Positions 15,851-23,943 of a DNA stretch of 64,000 nt are shown here, piece after piece (positions within the stretch are counted from its first letter, which is position 1; each line of letters starts with the position of its first letter). This DNA is from Pseudomonadales bacterium (GTDB taxonomy: Bacteria > Pseudomonadota > Gammaproteobacteria > Pseudomonadales > Azotimanducaceae). The stretch covers positions 1 through 64,000 of the forward strand of contig JACKNX010000001.1 of NCBI GenBank assembly GCA_024234635.1, written 5' to 3'. Under the pieces are notes generated by a model. The model worked only from the letters and a program-made list of their open reading frames with translations, did no database searches and had not been told where the DNA came from. A program made the position numbers and the translations under genes.

Positions 15851-17731
15851 TCAATCCGGATCGATGTGCTGGCTGGTCGATCCACCGGGCGCCTGCGGTA
15901 CGGCGCGCACAAGTCCGCGCACGGAGTTGCCGAGGAAGCAGATTTCCGCCCGTGTCAGGTCGTCCAGTCCGAGCCGCGCCTCTCTGGCGCGACCGGTTGC
16001 GATGAGTTCGGCGCGCAGCGTTCCGGGCAACAGTCCCGCCGAAACCGGTGGCGTCAGCAGCACGTCGCCGCGCACAATGAAAATGTTCGTGCGGCTGCCT
16101 TCGGCCAGATCGCCGACTTCATTGAGATAGACGACCTCGTCGGCGCCTGCCTCGTCGTGGTACCTGCGCCACTCTGCCTCATAGAGTTCGCGCCGCGTCG
16201 TCTTGTGATACAGAAACGGGTCGGCGCTGTTCAGCCGGGTTGGCGACACCACATAGCGCATGACCGCCTGCATTGCGTCCGCGCCGAGCACGGTCGTCGA
16301 CACCGCCGGCGTGCCGTCTTTGGCAAGCGTCAGCCGCACGCGCAGCGTCTCGTCCGCGTACGGCGCAATCGCCGCTGCGACAGCCTCCCGCACGCGCATC
16401 TCGTCGAGGGCATAGGCATGCCAGGACGCGGAAAACCGCAGCCGGTCGTAGTGGCGCGCCTCCAGCCAGATGCCCTTGCCGGGCTCGTAGCGCATTGTTT
16501 CGATCAGCAGGAAAGGTTCGCGCGAATCGCGCAGGAACTTCATCTTGAGGAGGCACTCCGCATACTCGCCGCTGACCTTCGAATCGGCCACTACACCCGA
16601 GCCGATTCCCATCTCGCCCTGTCCATCGCGCTGGATCACCGCCGTGCGGATGGCTACATTGAAACGAGCCCGGCGTTCCGGCGAGACATGGCCGATGACG
16701 CCGCAATAGACTCCACGCGGTTCGGTTTCGAGTTCCCGGATCACCTCCATCGCCCGGATCTTTGGTGCGCCGGTGATCGATCCCGAAGGAAAAATGCCGC
16801 GCAGAACCGTTGTCAGCCCGATGCCCGCTTTCAATCTGGCCGAAACCCCCGATGTCATCTGATGCAGAGTGCTGAAGGTCTCGACGGTGAAGAGATCGTC
16901 CACGCGCACGCTGCCGATATCCGCAATGCGCCCCAGATCGTTGCGAATGAGATCGACGATCATCAGGTTCTCGGCCCGCTGTTTCTCATCGTTCACGAGC
17001 GCCAGGCGTTGCCGCGCATCCGCCTCGGCGACCGGCAGCCGGGCCGCCGTTCCCTTCATGGGACGCATGTGGACCCGCCGATGGTCCACGTCCACAAACA
17101 GTTCCGGCGAGACCGAGAGCACCGTTGCCTCACCCGTATCGACCAGCGCGCCATGCGCCACGGGCTGCCGCTTGCGCAGTTCCCGGTAAAGCGCCAGGGG
17201 CGACCCGGTAAGCGTGAAACGCGCCTTGAACGTCAGGTTCAGTTGATAGATATCGCCGGCCCGGATCAATGCCAGCGCCCTGGCGAAGCGCTGTTCATAT
17301 TCTTCCCGGGTCCAAGCAAGGCTGACGTCGCCAAGCGCGTGACTGGCGTTGCGCGTGCGCGCGGTCAACCAGTCGGCGACATCCGCCCCTCGCAGCCTGC
17401 GCGGCGCAGCGAAGAGGCCAAACCAGAGCAGCGGCACGCTGCGCGCCTGGGGCATGCGCGCCGCCAGTTTCGGCTCGAGGGCGTAACCGAGCTCGTACGA
17501 GGCGAAGCCCGCCGCATGCAGGCCGTTGGCAACCGCGGATTCGATGCGTTCCACCGCCCCCGTGACGTCACCAGCAGTGTCTGCGCGAACGATAGCTACG
17601 GGATCGGTGTAGAGCAGCGACATGGCGTCTCGCGCCGAGCTGTCGTCCAGCAGTACGAACGGCGCTGAACAGCCGTCACCGGCCGTCGCCGCGTCCGCCC
17701 AGGATTCTCGTTGGCCGGGTGTTTCACGCAT
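15851..17731 (-). CDS. pabBC: PabB-PabC fusion: aminodeoxychorismate synthase component I plus aminodeoxychorismate lyase
   Basis: A single 626-residue protein joins two steps of p-aminobenzoate (folate) synthesis. The N-terminal 390 or so residues are the chorismate-binding synthase: SASV-type motifs LSVSPELF, PMKGTAAR, VDLIRNDLGRI and GSITGAPKIRAMEVI are present. After a short linker, residues about 395-626 form a class IV PLP fold (4-amino-4-deoxychorismate lyase), with FLYHKTTRRELYE carrying the PLP lysine and GDLAEGSRTNIFIV the cofactor loop. Fusions of this kind occur widely in proteobacteria. The glutaminase PabA is not in the window. The start at 17731 is preceded by AAGGGCGC. Confidence 0.93.
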   Translation of the reverse strand: MRETPGQRESWADAATAGDGCSAPFVLLDDSSARDAMSLLYTDPVAIVRADTAGDVTGAVERIESAVANGLHAAGFASYELGYALEPKLAARMPQARSVPLLWFGLFAAPRRLRGADVADWLTARTRNASHALGDVSLAWTREEYEQRFARALALIRAGDIYQLNLTFKARFTLTGSPLALYRELRKRQPVAHGALVDTGEATVLSVSPELFVDVDHRRVHMRPMKGTAARLPVAEADARQRLALVNDEKQRAENLMIVDLIRNDLGRIADIGSVRVDDLFTVETFSTLHQMTSGVSARLKAGIGLTTVLRGIFPSGSITGAPKIRAMEVIRELETEPRGVYCGVIGHVSPERRARFNVAIRTAVIQRDGQGEMGIGSGVVADSKVSGEYAECLLKMKFLRDSREPFLLIETMRYEPGKGIWLEARHYDRLRFSASWHAYALDEMRVREAVAAAIAPYADETLRVRLTLAKDGTPAVSTTVLGADAMQAVMRYVVSPTRLNSADPFLYHKTTRRELYEAEWRRYHDEAGADEVVYLNEVGDLAEGSRTNIFIVRGDVLLTPPVSAGLLPGTLRAELIATGRAREARLGLDDLTRAEICFLGNSVRGLVRAVPQAPGGSTSQHIDPD

Positions 17732-17824
17732 GCGCCCTTGTAGCCTGAAAGCGTTGAAAACGCCACGCAGACCGGCGCAGCGGCTGCTGTCGGAAAGCCC
17801 ATAACGTCCCGCTTTGCGAACCGG

Positions 17825-18508
17825 TCAGACCTCGGCCCACTCGCGCAGCAGATTGTGGTATACGCCCGACAGGCGCAGCACCTGCGCATCCGCTTCCCCC
17901 AGCCTGTCGACAAGGTCTCGCACGGAGTTATCGAGGTCAAAGAGCAGCGATCGCCGCTCCGCGGAGCGCACCAGGCTCTGCAGCCACAGAATGCCCGCCA
18001 GCCGCTCGCCGGCGGTGACCGGCGTCACCCGGTGCAGGCTGCTGGCAGGGTAGACCACGGCGTCCCCTGCCGGCAGTTTTACGGCCTGGGTACCGAACGG
18101 CGTCTCGATGAGCAGCTCACCGCCTTCGTAGTCGTCAGGGTCGCACAGGAATACCGTGCAGGACACGTCGCTGCGCAGCGGCTCCCCGGTTTGCGGCAGG
18201 CGCATGACGGCGGCGTCGATATGCAGGCCATAGTGCTGTGCCCGCGCGTACCGGTTGAACCGCACGGGATGAATGCGCTTCGGCAGCGCCGCCGACACGA
18301 ACTCAGGATGCGCCAGAAGCCGCGCTGCCAGATGGTCACCCAGCGCCCGGACCGACGGCTCGGCGTCGGATGCCTGCCTGTTGTGCTTGGCGTGCCGCGC
18401 GATACCGCCGGTGGTGTCACGCCCGTCCCGCCAGGTAACGGAAACCAGTGCATCCCGGAAATGCCGCACGTCGGCGCTGTCCAGCACGCCTTCGATCACC
18501 AGCAACAT
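17825..18508 (-). CDS. piuC: PKHD-type Fe(II)/2-oxoglutarate dioxygenase (PiuC/YbiX-like)
   Basis: This 227-residue cytoplasmic non-heme iron dioxygenase belongs to the PiuC/YbiX family, which is usually iron-repressed and encoded near siderophore receptors. The facial triad is His96 and Asp98 in LHIDAA with His159 (SSLHRV), and Arg169 is placed to bind 2-oxoglutarate. The start MLLVIEGVLDSADVRHFRDA was chosen because AGGAGG lies nine bases upstream and the family begins at this point; a longer reading would overlap the next gene. A siderophore receptor with a Fur box is two genes upstream on the same strand, the usual piuA-piuC association. The natural substrate of PiuC is not settled. Confidence 0.88.
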   Translation of the reverse strand: MLLVIEGVLDSADVRHFRDALVSVTWRDGRDTTGGIARHAKHNRQASDAEPSVRALGDHLAARLLAHPEFVSAALPKRIHPVRFNRYARAQHYGLHIDAAVMRLPQTGEPLRSDVSCTVFLCDPDDYEGGELLIETPFGTQAVKLPAGDAVVYPASSLHRVTPVTAGERLAGILWLQSLVRSAERRSLLFDLDNSVRDLVDRLGEADAQVLRLSGVYHNLLREWAEV

Positions 18509-18539
18509 GGCGTGCATCCTCCTGTCACGATATGCAGGG

Positions 18540-19631
18540 TCATGCATCCATCCCGGCAGACGCCAGCGACAGGAGGCTGTCGGCCGTGATGTCGGCAAGC
18601 GTGGCACAGCCCGCCAGCGCCATGGTCAGCTCCAGCTCATCGCGCAGGATGCGCAGCATGCGCGCCACGCCGGCATCCCCTGCCACCGCCAGCGCGTATA
18701 CCTGCGGCCGACCGATGAGCACGGCACGCGCGCCAAGCGCCAGCGCCATGAAAACCTGCGCACCGGTCGTAAAACCGCCGTCGATCAGCAGCGGCAGTAC
18801 GTCTCCCACCGCGGCACGCGCCGCGGCCAGCATCCGTATCGGGGCCGGCGCACGTTCCAGCGCCCGCCCGCCGTGATTCGACAGCACCACCCCGTCCGCG
18901 CCCAACGCGGCGGCGCGCAGCACGTCCTGCACCGCCAGCAAGCCCTTGAGTACCAGCGGCAGCCGGGTCTGCTGCCGCAACCAGGCAACATCGTCCCAGG
19001 TGGGCGCCGACCGCATCACGCCCTGGAAGATACGGCTGCCACCAGCCGGCACGTCCAGCGCGCGCGCAGCGTGCGCCGGAAGGTTTACCGCGGCGGCGTC
19101 AGCGGGCATTGCAAATCCCGCGCGCAGTTCGCGCAGACGCAGGCCGTTGACCGGCGTGTCGACGGTAAGCACCAGGGCGGCAAAACCCGCCGCCTCGGCG
19201 CGCCGCACGACTTCCAGCGTGCGCGCACGCGAACCCTGCCAGTACACCTGCAGCCAGCAGCTGCCACCGTGCTCCGCAAGCACCGTCTCCATGGGCTGTG
19301 ACGCCATGCAGCTCAGCACCATCGGCACATCCAATGCGCCGCCGCCGCGCGCCGTGGCCAGTTCGCCTTCCGCATGTACCAGTCCCTGGGCGGCCACCGG
19401 TGCCAGCAACAGGGGCGACGCGAAGGTCTGCCCGAGCAGGTCGACACGCGTATGTCCGTGCCGACAGTCGATGAGCGCGCGCGGCACGATGGCCATGCGC
19501 GCGAGCACTGCCGCGTTGTCGCGCATCGCCAGTTCATTGCCGCTGCCACCGCTGATGTAGGCGAACACGGATGCCGGCAGTCGCCCGCGCGCGGCGGCAC
19601 GGTAGTCCGCCAGGTTCAGCAGCTCGCGCAC
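18540..19631 (-). CDS. FMN-dependent alpha-hydroxy-acid dehydrogenase (LldD/glycolate oxidase family)
   Basis: This 363-residue TIM-barrel flavoenzyme oxidises L-2-hydroxy acids such as lactate, glycolate or mandelate. Active-site residues are in place: Tyr130 (LQVYWQ), Asp158 (TVDTP), Lys229 (LVLKGLL), and His253 and Arg256 in SNHGGRALE. The N-terminal Tyr25 sits in AYISGGSGNE. The membrane-binding loop of L-lactate dehydrogenases is short, so a soluble form or an oxidase is possible. It is between the siderophore receptor and piuC on the same strand: the receptor stop is one base from the start-proximal end and the piuC start is 31 bp on. It may therefore be carried by the iron-regulated transcript; a role in iron uptake is not evident. 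Confidence 0.88.
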   Translation of the reverse strand: MRELLNLADYRAAARGRLPASVFAYISGGSGNELAMRDNAAVLARMAIVPRALIDCRHGHTRVDLLGQTFASPLLLAPVAAQGLVHAEGELATARGGGALDVPMVLSCMASQPMETVLAEHGGSCWLQVYWQGSRARTLEVVRRAEAAGFAALVLTVDTPVNGLRLRELRAGFAMPADAAAVNLPAHAARALDVPAGGSRIFQGVMRSAPTWDDVAWLRQQTRLPLVLKGLLAVQDVLRAAALGADGVVLSNHGGRALERAPAPIRMLAAARAAVGDVLPLLIDGGFTTGAQVFMALALGARAVLIGRPQVYALAVAGDAGVARMLRILRDELELTMALAGCATLADITADSLLSLASAGMDA

Positions 19632-19632
19632 G

Positions 19633-21993
19633 TCAGTCGAGATCCACCGTTACCGTAGCGCGCACCGTGCGCGCATCACCAAGGTACATGAACGATCCCG
19701 AGCGATACGCGGCCGTCCAGTACTCGCGGTCGAACACATTGCCGACGTTCAGACGCAGATTCACCCGCCGGTTCGGGTACCACTGCACGAACGCGTCAGT
19801 GACGTGGTAGGAAGGCACTTCCACCGAATACGTGCCAAGCGTCGTATTGAACCCGGCCGCGGTATCGGGCTGTCCGCCGAACATCCGGCTCTTGTAGGTC
19901 CACGACGCGCCGACCGCGAGATTGTCCGTCACTTCGTAGCGCACCTGCGCATAGATGCTGTCATCAGCAAAGTTGCTCAGCACGCGGCCAACGTCATCCG
20001 GGTTGAACGCCTTCAGCACATCGGAGTCCATGAACGCCGCGCCAACCTGTGCGCTGAGTTTTTCCGTGAGATTGCCTGTCAGCGACAGCTCCAGGCCCTG
20101 TACCCGGTTTCTGCCGGTGTTGAGCGTTCCCAGCGTCGAATAGGCATCGCCGACGCTCTCCATCACATCGTCCTTGGTCATGCGGAAGAGTGCGGCGGTC
20201 GCCAGCAGCCGGTCACCGAAGACGCTCCACTTCATGCCCAGTTCCAGGTTTTCCGTGGTCTCGGGATCAGCGGCGGACACCTGGTCGGGATCGCCACACA
20301 ACCCCCCGTAGCCGCAACTGCCACCTACGTCCGACTCGCCGCCGTTGATGTTGGTGGACGAGCTCCACGTGGCATAGACGTTGGCGTCCTCGTTGATGTG
20401 GTAGACAACACCGAGATGGCCATTCCAGAAACCATCCCTGTAGTCGAAACGCGTTTCCACTCCCTGCGCCGTCACCGCATTGCGATAGTGGAAGCGGTCG
20501 TAGCGCAAGCCGAGGAACACGGACCAGTGCTCACCGATATCCACCGTGTCCATGAGATAGGCAGAGACCGTGTCCACGCGGAAATCGGAGTCGATCCCTG
20601 CCTTGCTGACGGTGCGACCCAACAGGGTGGGGAGGTTCATCACCGCTTTGCCTTCGCCATCGGTGGCGCAGTACCCGGGCGCTTCCACGCCACTGCGCGC
20701 ATTGACAATGACGCAGTTGGCGGGTGCCGTATTCTGCAGCGTGTACACACCATTGGTAACGTTTTCATCGGCGTACTCGACACCGGCCACCACCTTGTGC
20801 GGCAGCCCCCAGGTACGCACGTTCCAGAACAGGTTGGTCTGGCTGACAAAGTACGCCACCTCCTGCCAGCCCTGGTGACCACTCAATGTGATGGTTGCCG
20901 CACCGGGTGCGTCCGCGTCCGTGAGACCGCGGGTGCCGCCACGCGCGCCGGTGGTGACATAACCGTTCTCCGTCTCGCCATAACGCGTGGCATTCTGCAA
21001 ACGCAGTGCATCGTCGATGATCCAGGTGGTCTTCAACGTGGTCGTGAGAACGTCCGTGTCCAGAAAGTCACTGTCCTGCAGGTAAACCGGTATGTCCCGC
21101 ACGGGCTTGCGCACGGCCTGATCGAAATAGCTGCCCAGGTCCGGTGTGTCGTTCGCCTGCAGCCAGTAGCCGTCGAGCACGAACGCCAGCTTGTCGGTCG
21201 CCTGGTACAACCCGGACAGTAGCGCACCACGGCGTTCGCGGCTGGCGGGGTCCCGATTGGGCACGTGTTCGTCAGCGTGCAGCAGGTTCAGCCGCACGGC
21301 CAGCGCATCGGCAACGCGCAGGTTGGTGTCGAGCGTCGCCCGATGGTAGGCGTCACTGCCCACCGCGCCTTCGACGATGGAGAACGACGCGTCCGTGGAA
21401 GCCTGCTTGGTGATCCCGTTGACCGCGCCGCCTGTTGAACCCCGGCCGGCGAACGTAGCGCTGGGTCCCTTGGTGATCTCGATCTGTTCCGTGGCAAAGC
21501 TTTCGCGTGTGGTCATGCCCGGATCCCGCACGCCGTCCACGAACACGTCACTGCGTGCCTCGTGACCACGAATGATGTACCTGTCGCCAAAGGCGTTACC
21601 GTTCTCACCGGTGCCCAGCGTGATGCCCGCCTGCGCCGCGAGAATTTCCTTCAGATCCGTTTTCCCGGAATCGCGGATCTGCGTCTGCGTGAGCACCGAG
21701 ATTGTCTGCGGAGTGGCAGCGAGATCCGCGGCATGGCGAAGGTCACCCGACCGACGCGCTTTGTACACGGTGCCCTTCTCAGCAAACACCTCAACCAGCT
21801 CGATTTCGTTGCCGGCACCCGCAGACATGCTCGCAGTCGTGTCCGCCGTCGCGATGCCCGCTACGCCGGCGAGGCTGGCGGCCAGCACCAGGCCACCGGA
21901 GCCCGCGGGCGGATGCATGCCACCCCGAAGCGATGTGGGTCGTCGAGTCGACCCACTGTGTTTGTTGCGTTCTTCGACAGCTGCCTGGCGCAC
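19633..21993 (-). CDS. TonB-dependent siderophore receptor
   Basis: This outer-membrane receptor of the ferric-siderophore class has a plug with SVLTQTQIRDSG, RYIIRGHEARSDVFVDGVRD and EITKGPSATFAGRGSTGG. The barrel ends NVGNVFDREYWTAAYRS followed by the terminal TVTVDLD. The reading frame is open from 22056, but that ATG lies inside the Fur box, so the real start must be further on. I chose the GTG at 21993; the ATG at 21918 is the other candidate. A hydrophobic signal core (GLVLAASLAGVAGIATA) follows either. Together with PiuC downstream and the Fur box upstream this is an iron-acquisition unit; the siderophore cannot be named. Confidence 0.9.
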   Translation of the reverse strand: MRQAAVEERNKHSGSTRRPTSLRGGMHPPAGSGGLVLAASLAGVAGIATADTTASMSAGAGNEIELVEVFAEKGTVYKARRSGDLRHAADLAATPQTISVLTQTQIRDSGKTDLKEILAAQAGITLGTGENGNAFGDRYIIRGHEARSDVFVDGVRDPGMTTRESFATEQIEITKGPSATFAGRGSTGGAVNGITKQASTDASFSIVEGAVGSDAYHRATLDTNLRVADALAVRLNLLHADEHVPNRDPASRERRGALLSGLYQATDKLAFVLDGYWLQANDTPDLGSYFDQAVRKPVRDIPVYLQDSDFLDTDVLTTTLKTTWIIDDALRLQNATRYGETENGYVTTGARGGTRGLTDADAPGAATITLSGHQGWQEVAYFVSQTNLFWNVRTWGLPHKVVAGVEYADENVTNGVYTLQNTAPANCVIVNARSGVEAPGYCATDGEGKAVMNLPTLLGRTVSKAGIDSDFRVDTVSAYLMDTVDIGEHWSVFLGLRYDRFHYRNAVTAQGVETRFDYRDGFWNGHLGVVYHINEDANVYATWSSSTNINGGESDVGGSCGYGGLCGDPDQVSAADPETTENLELGMKWSVFGDRLLATAALFRMTKDDVMESVGDAYSTLGTLNTGRNRVQGLELSLTGNLTEKLSAQVGAAFMDSDVLKAFNPDDVGRVLSNFADDSIYAQVRYEVTDNLAVGASWTYKSRMFGGQPDTAAGFNTTLGTYSVEVPSYHVTDAFVQWYPNRRVNLRLNVGNVFDREYWTAAYRSGSFMYLGDARTVRATVTVDLD

Positions 21994-22050
21994 TGTTTCA
22001 CCCGTCCCGGTTGCCTTGGAGACAGGTAGCTTGCCGCGCCACAAACGCGA

Positions 22051-22073
22051 ATGCAAATCATTATCATTTGCAT
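22051..22073 (-). promoter_or_regulatory. Fur box
   Basis: The 23-bp near-perfect palindrome has outer arms ATGCAAAT and ATTTGCAT, and on the minus strand its core reads GATAATGATT, close to the GATAATGATAATCATTATC Fur consensus. It lies about 58 bp before the chosen receptor start. It should repress the receptor, and possibly the downstream dehydrogenase and piuC, when iron is plentiful. Confidence 0.88.
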
Positions 22074-22119
22074 CTGAGACCCTATCCGGCGAGACCTGCC
22101 GGGGGCCGATCTGCCGTTG

Positions 22120-23394
22120 TCAGGCTTTATCGAACCGCATATGGATCGTTTTCAGTGCCCGCAGCCAGATGCCGGGGATGTGCGTGAAGTCGTCCTTCTC
22201 CGGCACGGGCCGCATGTTGTGTACCCGTTGCAACAGGATTTCCCAGGCCAGCCACTGCTCGTAGCGACTGAGCGTGGCGCCGGGACAAACGTGCTCGCCG
22301 AGACCAAACGCGAGATGCCGGCCGGCATTTTTCCGATCCAGGTCCGGCTGCTGCGGTTCCGGGAATCGCTCGGGATCGCGGTTTCCCGCGCCGTAGCGGA
22401 TGGCCAGCATGTCGCCTTTCTTCAGCGCAAAGCCGTTGACCTCGGTGTCCTCGGACACATGCCGGTACAAGCCCTGCGTGGGCGACTCGATGCGCAGCAC
22501 TTCCTCCACCCAGTTCCTGATCTTGTCGGGGCCTGCCTGCAGCGCCGCGTAGGTGTCGGGATTGCGGAACAGGATCCACAGGCCGTTTGCCAGCGCAAAC
22601 GCCGTGGTTTCGTTACCGCCAATCAGCAGGTGATCCGTGATGCCGATGATTTCCTGGTCCGTCAGCGGGCGCCGGCGGCCGAGCTCCACGTCCTCGATCT
22701 CGACGACGGTGAGGTGCGAGATGATGTCGTCCTTCGGTGCCCGCCGCTTTTCCTTCACCTGCGCGTGGATGTAGTGCTGCAGTTCGATGTGCTGCTCAAC
22801 CGCCCAGCGCTCGCGTTCGAACGACAGACCGCGCGAGAACGGCAGTACCCACGCGAACGACCATTCCTTGAGCTTGGGCAGGTCCATGCGCGGGAAGCCC
22901 AGCAGTTCGCCGATGACGATCATGGGCAGCGGTTCGGCGAAGTCCTTCATGAAGTCCACTTCGCCGCGGTCGATCCAGGTGTCGATGAGATCGTTGATGA
23001 CGCCGCGGATGAAGGGTTCCTTCTCACGAATGGCGCTCAGCGTCAGCTTCGGATCCACCAGCGCCCGGTAGTGTTTGTGTTTGGGCAGGTTCTCCCCGAG
23101 CGGGGTGTAGCGCACCCAACCCTTCTGCTCATACAGCGCCCGGTTTTCCGGGAACTTGATCAGGGGTTCCGTGTCCTGCACGTCCGGCCCGGTGGTGAAC
23201 AGGGTCGGTCGCCTGAGCACGTACTCGATGTCGTCGTAACGCGTGAGCACGTACATGCCGAGCTGCGGCATGAAGTAGATTGGCGCTTCGGCGCGCAGCA
23301 CGTCGTAGGCGTCGAACCAGTTCTCCTGCACCACCGGGTCCATGAAGTCCACGTCCGCGGCATGCTTGAACGGACACCCCTGCGATTCAGCCAT
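22120..23394 (-). CDS. Cytochrome P450 monooxygenase
   Basis: This is a 424-residue soluble bacterial P450. The I-helix oxygen-activation motif is IGGNETT (about 258-264), the K-helix ExxR is EEVLR (297-301), and the heme-thiolate loop is FGLGEHVCPGATLSR with the ligand Cys370. Sequence style (MDPVVQENWFDAYDVLRAE at the start and the LPKHKHYRALVDPKLT segment) fits the group of P450s used on terpenoid, steroid or fatty-acid-like compounds. No ferredoxin or reductase gene is adjacent, so partners must come from elsewhere. A MAPEG gene lies 34 bp upstream on the same strand and may share the transcript. Confidence 0.93.
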   Translation of the reverse strand: MAESQGCPFKHAADVDFMDPVVQENWFDAYDVLRAEAPIYFMPQLGMYVLTRYDDIEYVLRRPTLFTTGPDVQDTEPLIKFPENRALYEQKGWVRYTPLGENLPKHKHYRALVDPKLTLSAIREKEPFIRGVINDLIDTWIDRGEVDFMKDFAEPLPMIVIGELLGFPRMDLPKLKEWSFAWVLPFSRGLSFERERWAVEQHIELQHYIHAQVKEKRRAPKDDIISHLTVVEIEDVELGRRRPLTDQEIIGITDHLLIGGNETTAFALANGLWILFRNPDTYAALQAGPDKIRNWVEEVLRIESPTQGLYRHVSEDTEVNGFALKKGDMLAIRYGAGNRDPERFPEPQQPDLDRKNAGRHLAFGLGEHVCPGATLSRYEQWLAWEILLQRVHNMRPVPEKDDFTHIPGIWLRALKTIHMRFDKA

Positions 23395-23428
23395 TGTTGT
23401 CCCCCCTGTTCCAGCGTTGGTCAGTCTG

Positions 23429-23821
23429 TCAGAAAAGTGCCAGAGCGAAGCCGATGAGCGATCCCAGCACGAAGATGTAGATGGGTGGCATGCTCACGTA
23501 CAGCCCGATGCGTCGCGCATCGGCGCTGCGGTAGTAGCCGAGTGCGTAGGCCAGCCGCCCCGCCGGCCACAGAATGCCGAGACCGGCGGCCCAGAGCGGG
23601 CTCACCGCAAAGGCAAACAGCCACATGCCGGGCAGGAAGAGCACGAGATGTTCGAGCGTATTCTGGTGCGCCCGCACGTGACGCACGTATTCCTCCGGCC
23701 CTTCGTGCGACGGTGCAGGCACATTGAAACGCACGCGCGCCATGCCTGACTTGAACAGTGTGAAGTAATAAACGAGCAACGCGAGCGCGCTGACGACGCC
23801 CACCCAGGCCAGATCCCCCAT
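23429..23821 (-). CDS. MAPEG-family membrane protein
   Basis: This 130-residue integral membrane protein has four predicted helices and the family pattern FNVPAPSHEGPEEYVRHVRAHQNTLEHLVLF split across helices 1 and 2 (residues near 33-60), including R-x-x-x-x-x-N-x-x-E in the glutathione-binding region. MAPEG proteins conjugate glutathione to, or reduce, hydrophobic electrophiles and peroxides. The ATG at 23821 was chosen for its GGGGGAGACGG leader; an upstream TTG is possible. Its location just before a P450 gene suggests joint handling of lipophilic compounds (inference). Confidence 0.85.
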   Translation of the reverse strand: MGDLAWVGVVSALALLVYYFTLFKSGMARVRFNVPAPSHEGPEEYVRHVRAHQNTLEHLVLFLPGMWLFAFAVSPLWAAGLGILWPAGRLAYALGYYRSADARRIGLYVSMPPIYIFVLGSLIGFALALF

Positions 23822-23876
23822 CTCCGTCTCCCCCGACAACCCGATATGCTGCAGTGACAGTAGTGTGCCTACCCGT

Positions 23877-23909
23877 TACCGCTGGCGGCAGCACGCGCCG
23901 CCAGCGGTA
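23877..23909 (-). terminator. Hairpin downstream of the thrombospondin-repeat lipoprotein gene
   Basis: TACCGCTGGCGGC (23877-23889) and GCCGCCAGCGGTA (23897-23909) make a perfect 13-bp stem with a seven-base loop, 35 bp after the stop of the giant lipoprotein gene. No U-run follows, so termination efficiency is uncertain. Confidence 0.55.
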
Positions 23910-23943
23910 TCGTCCCAGAGTGGACCGTGCCACCCGGGGTCTG

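Noticed and set aside
15719..17668. 649-codon plus-strand open frame opposite pabBC
   Set aside because: The minus strand holds all motifs of aminodeoxychorismate synthase and lyase, so the plus frame is a shadow.
22117..23457. 446-codon plus-strand open frame opposite the P450 gene
   Set aside because: P450 heme, I-helix and ExxR motifs fix the coding strand as minus.
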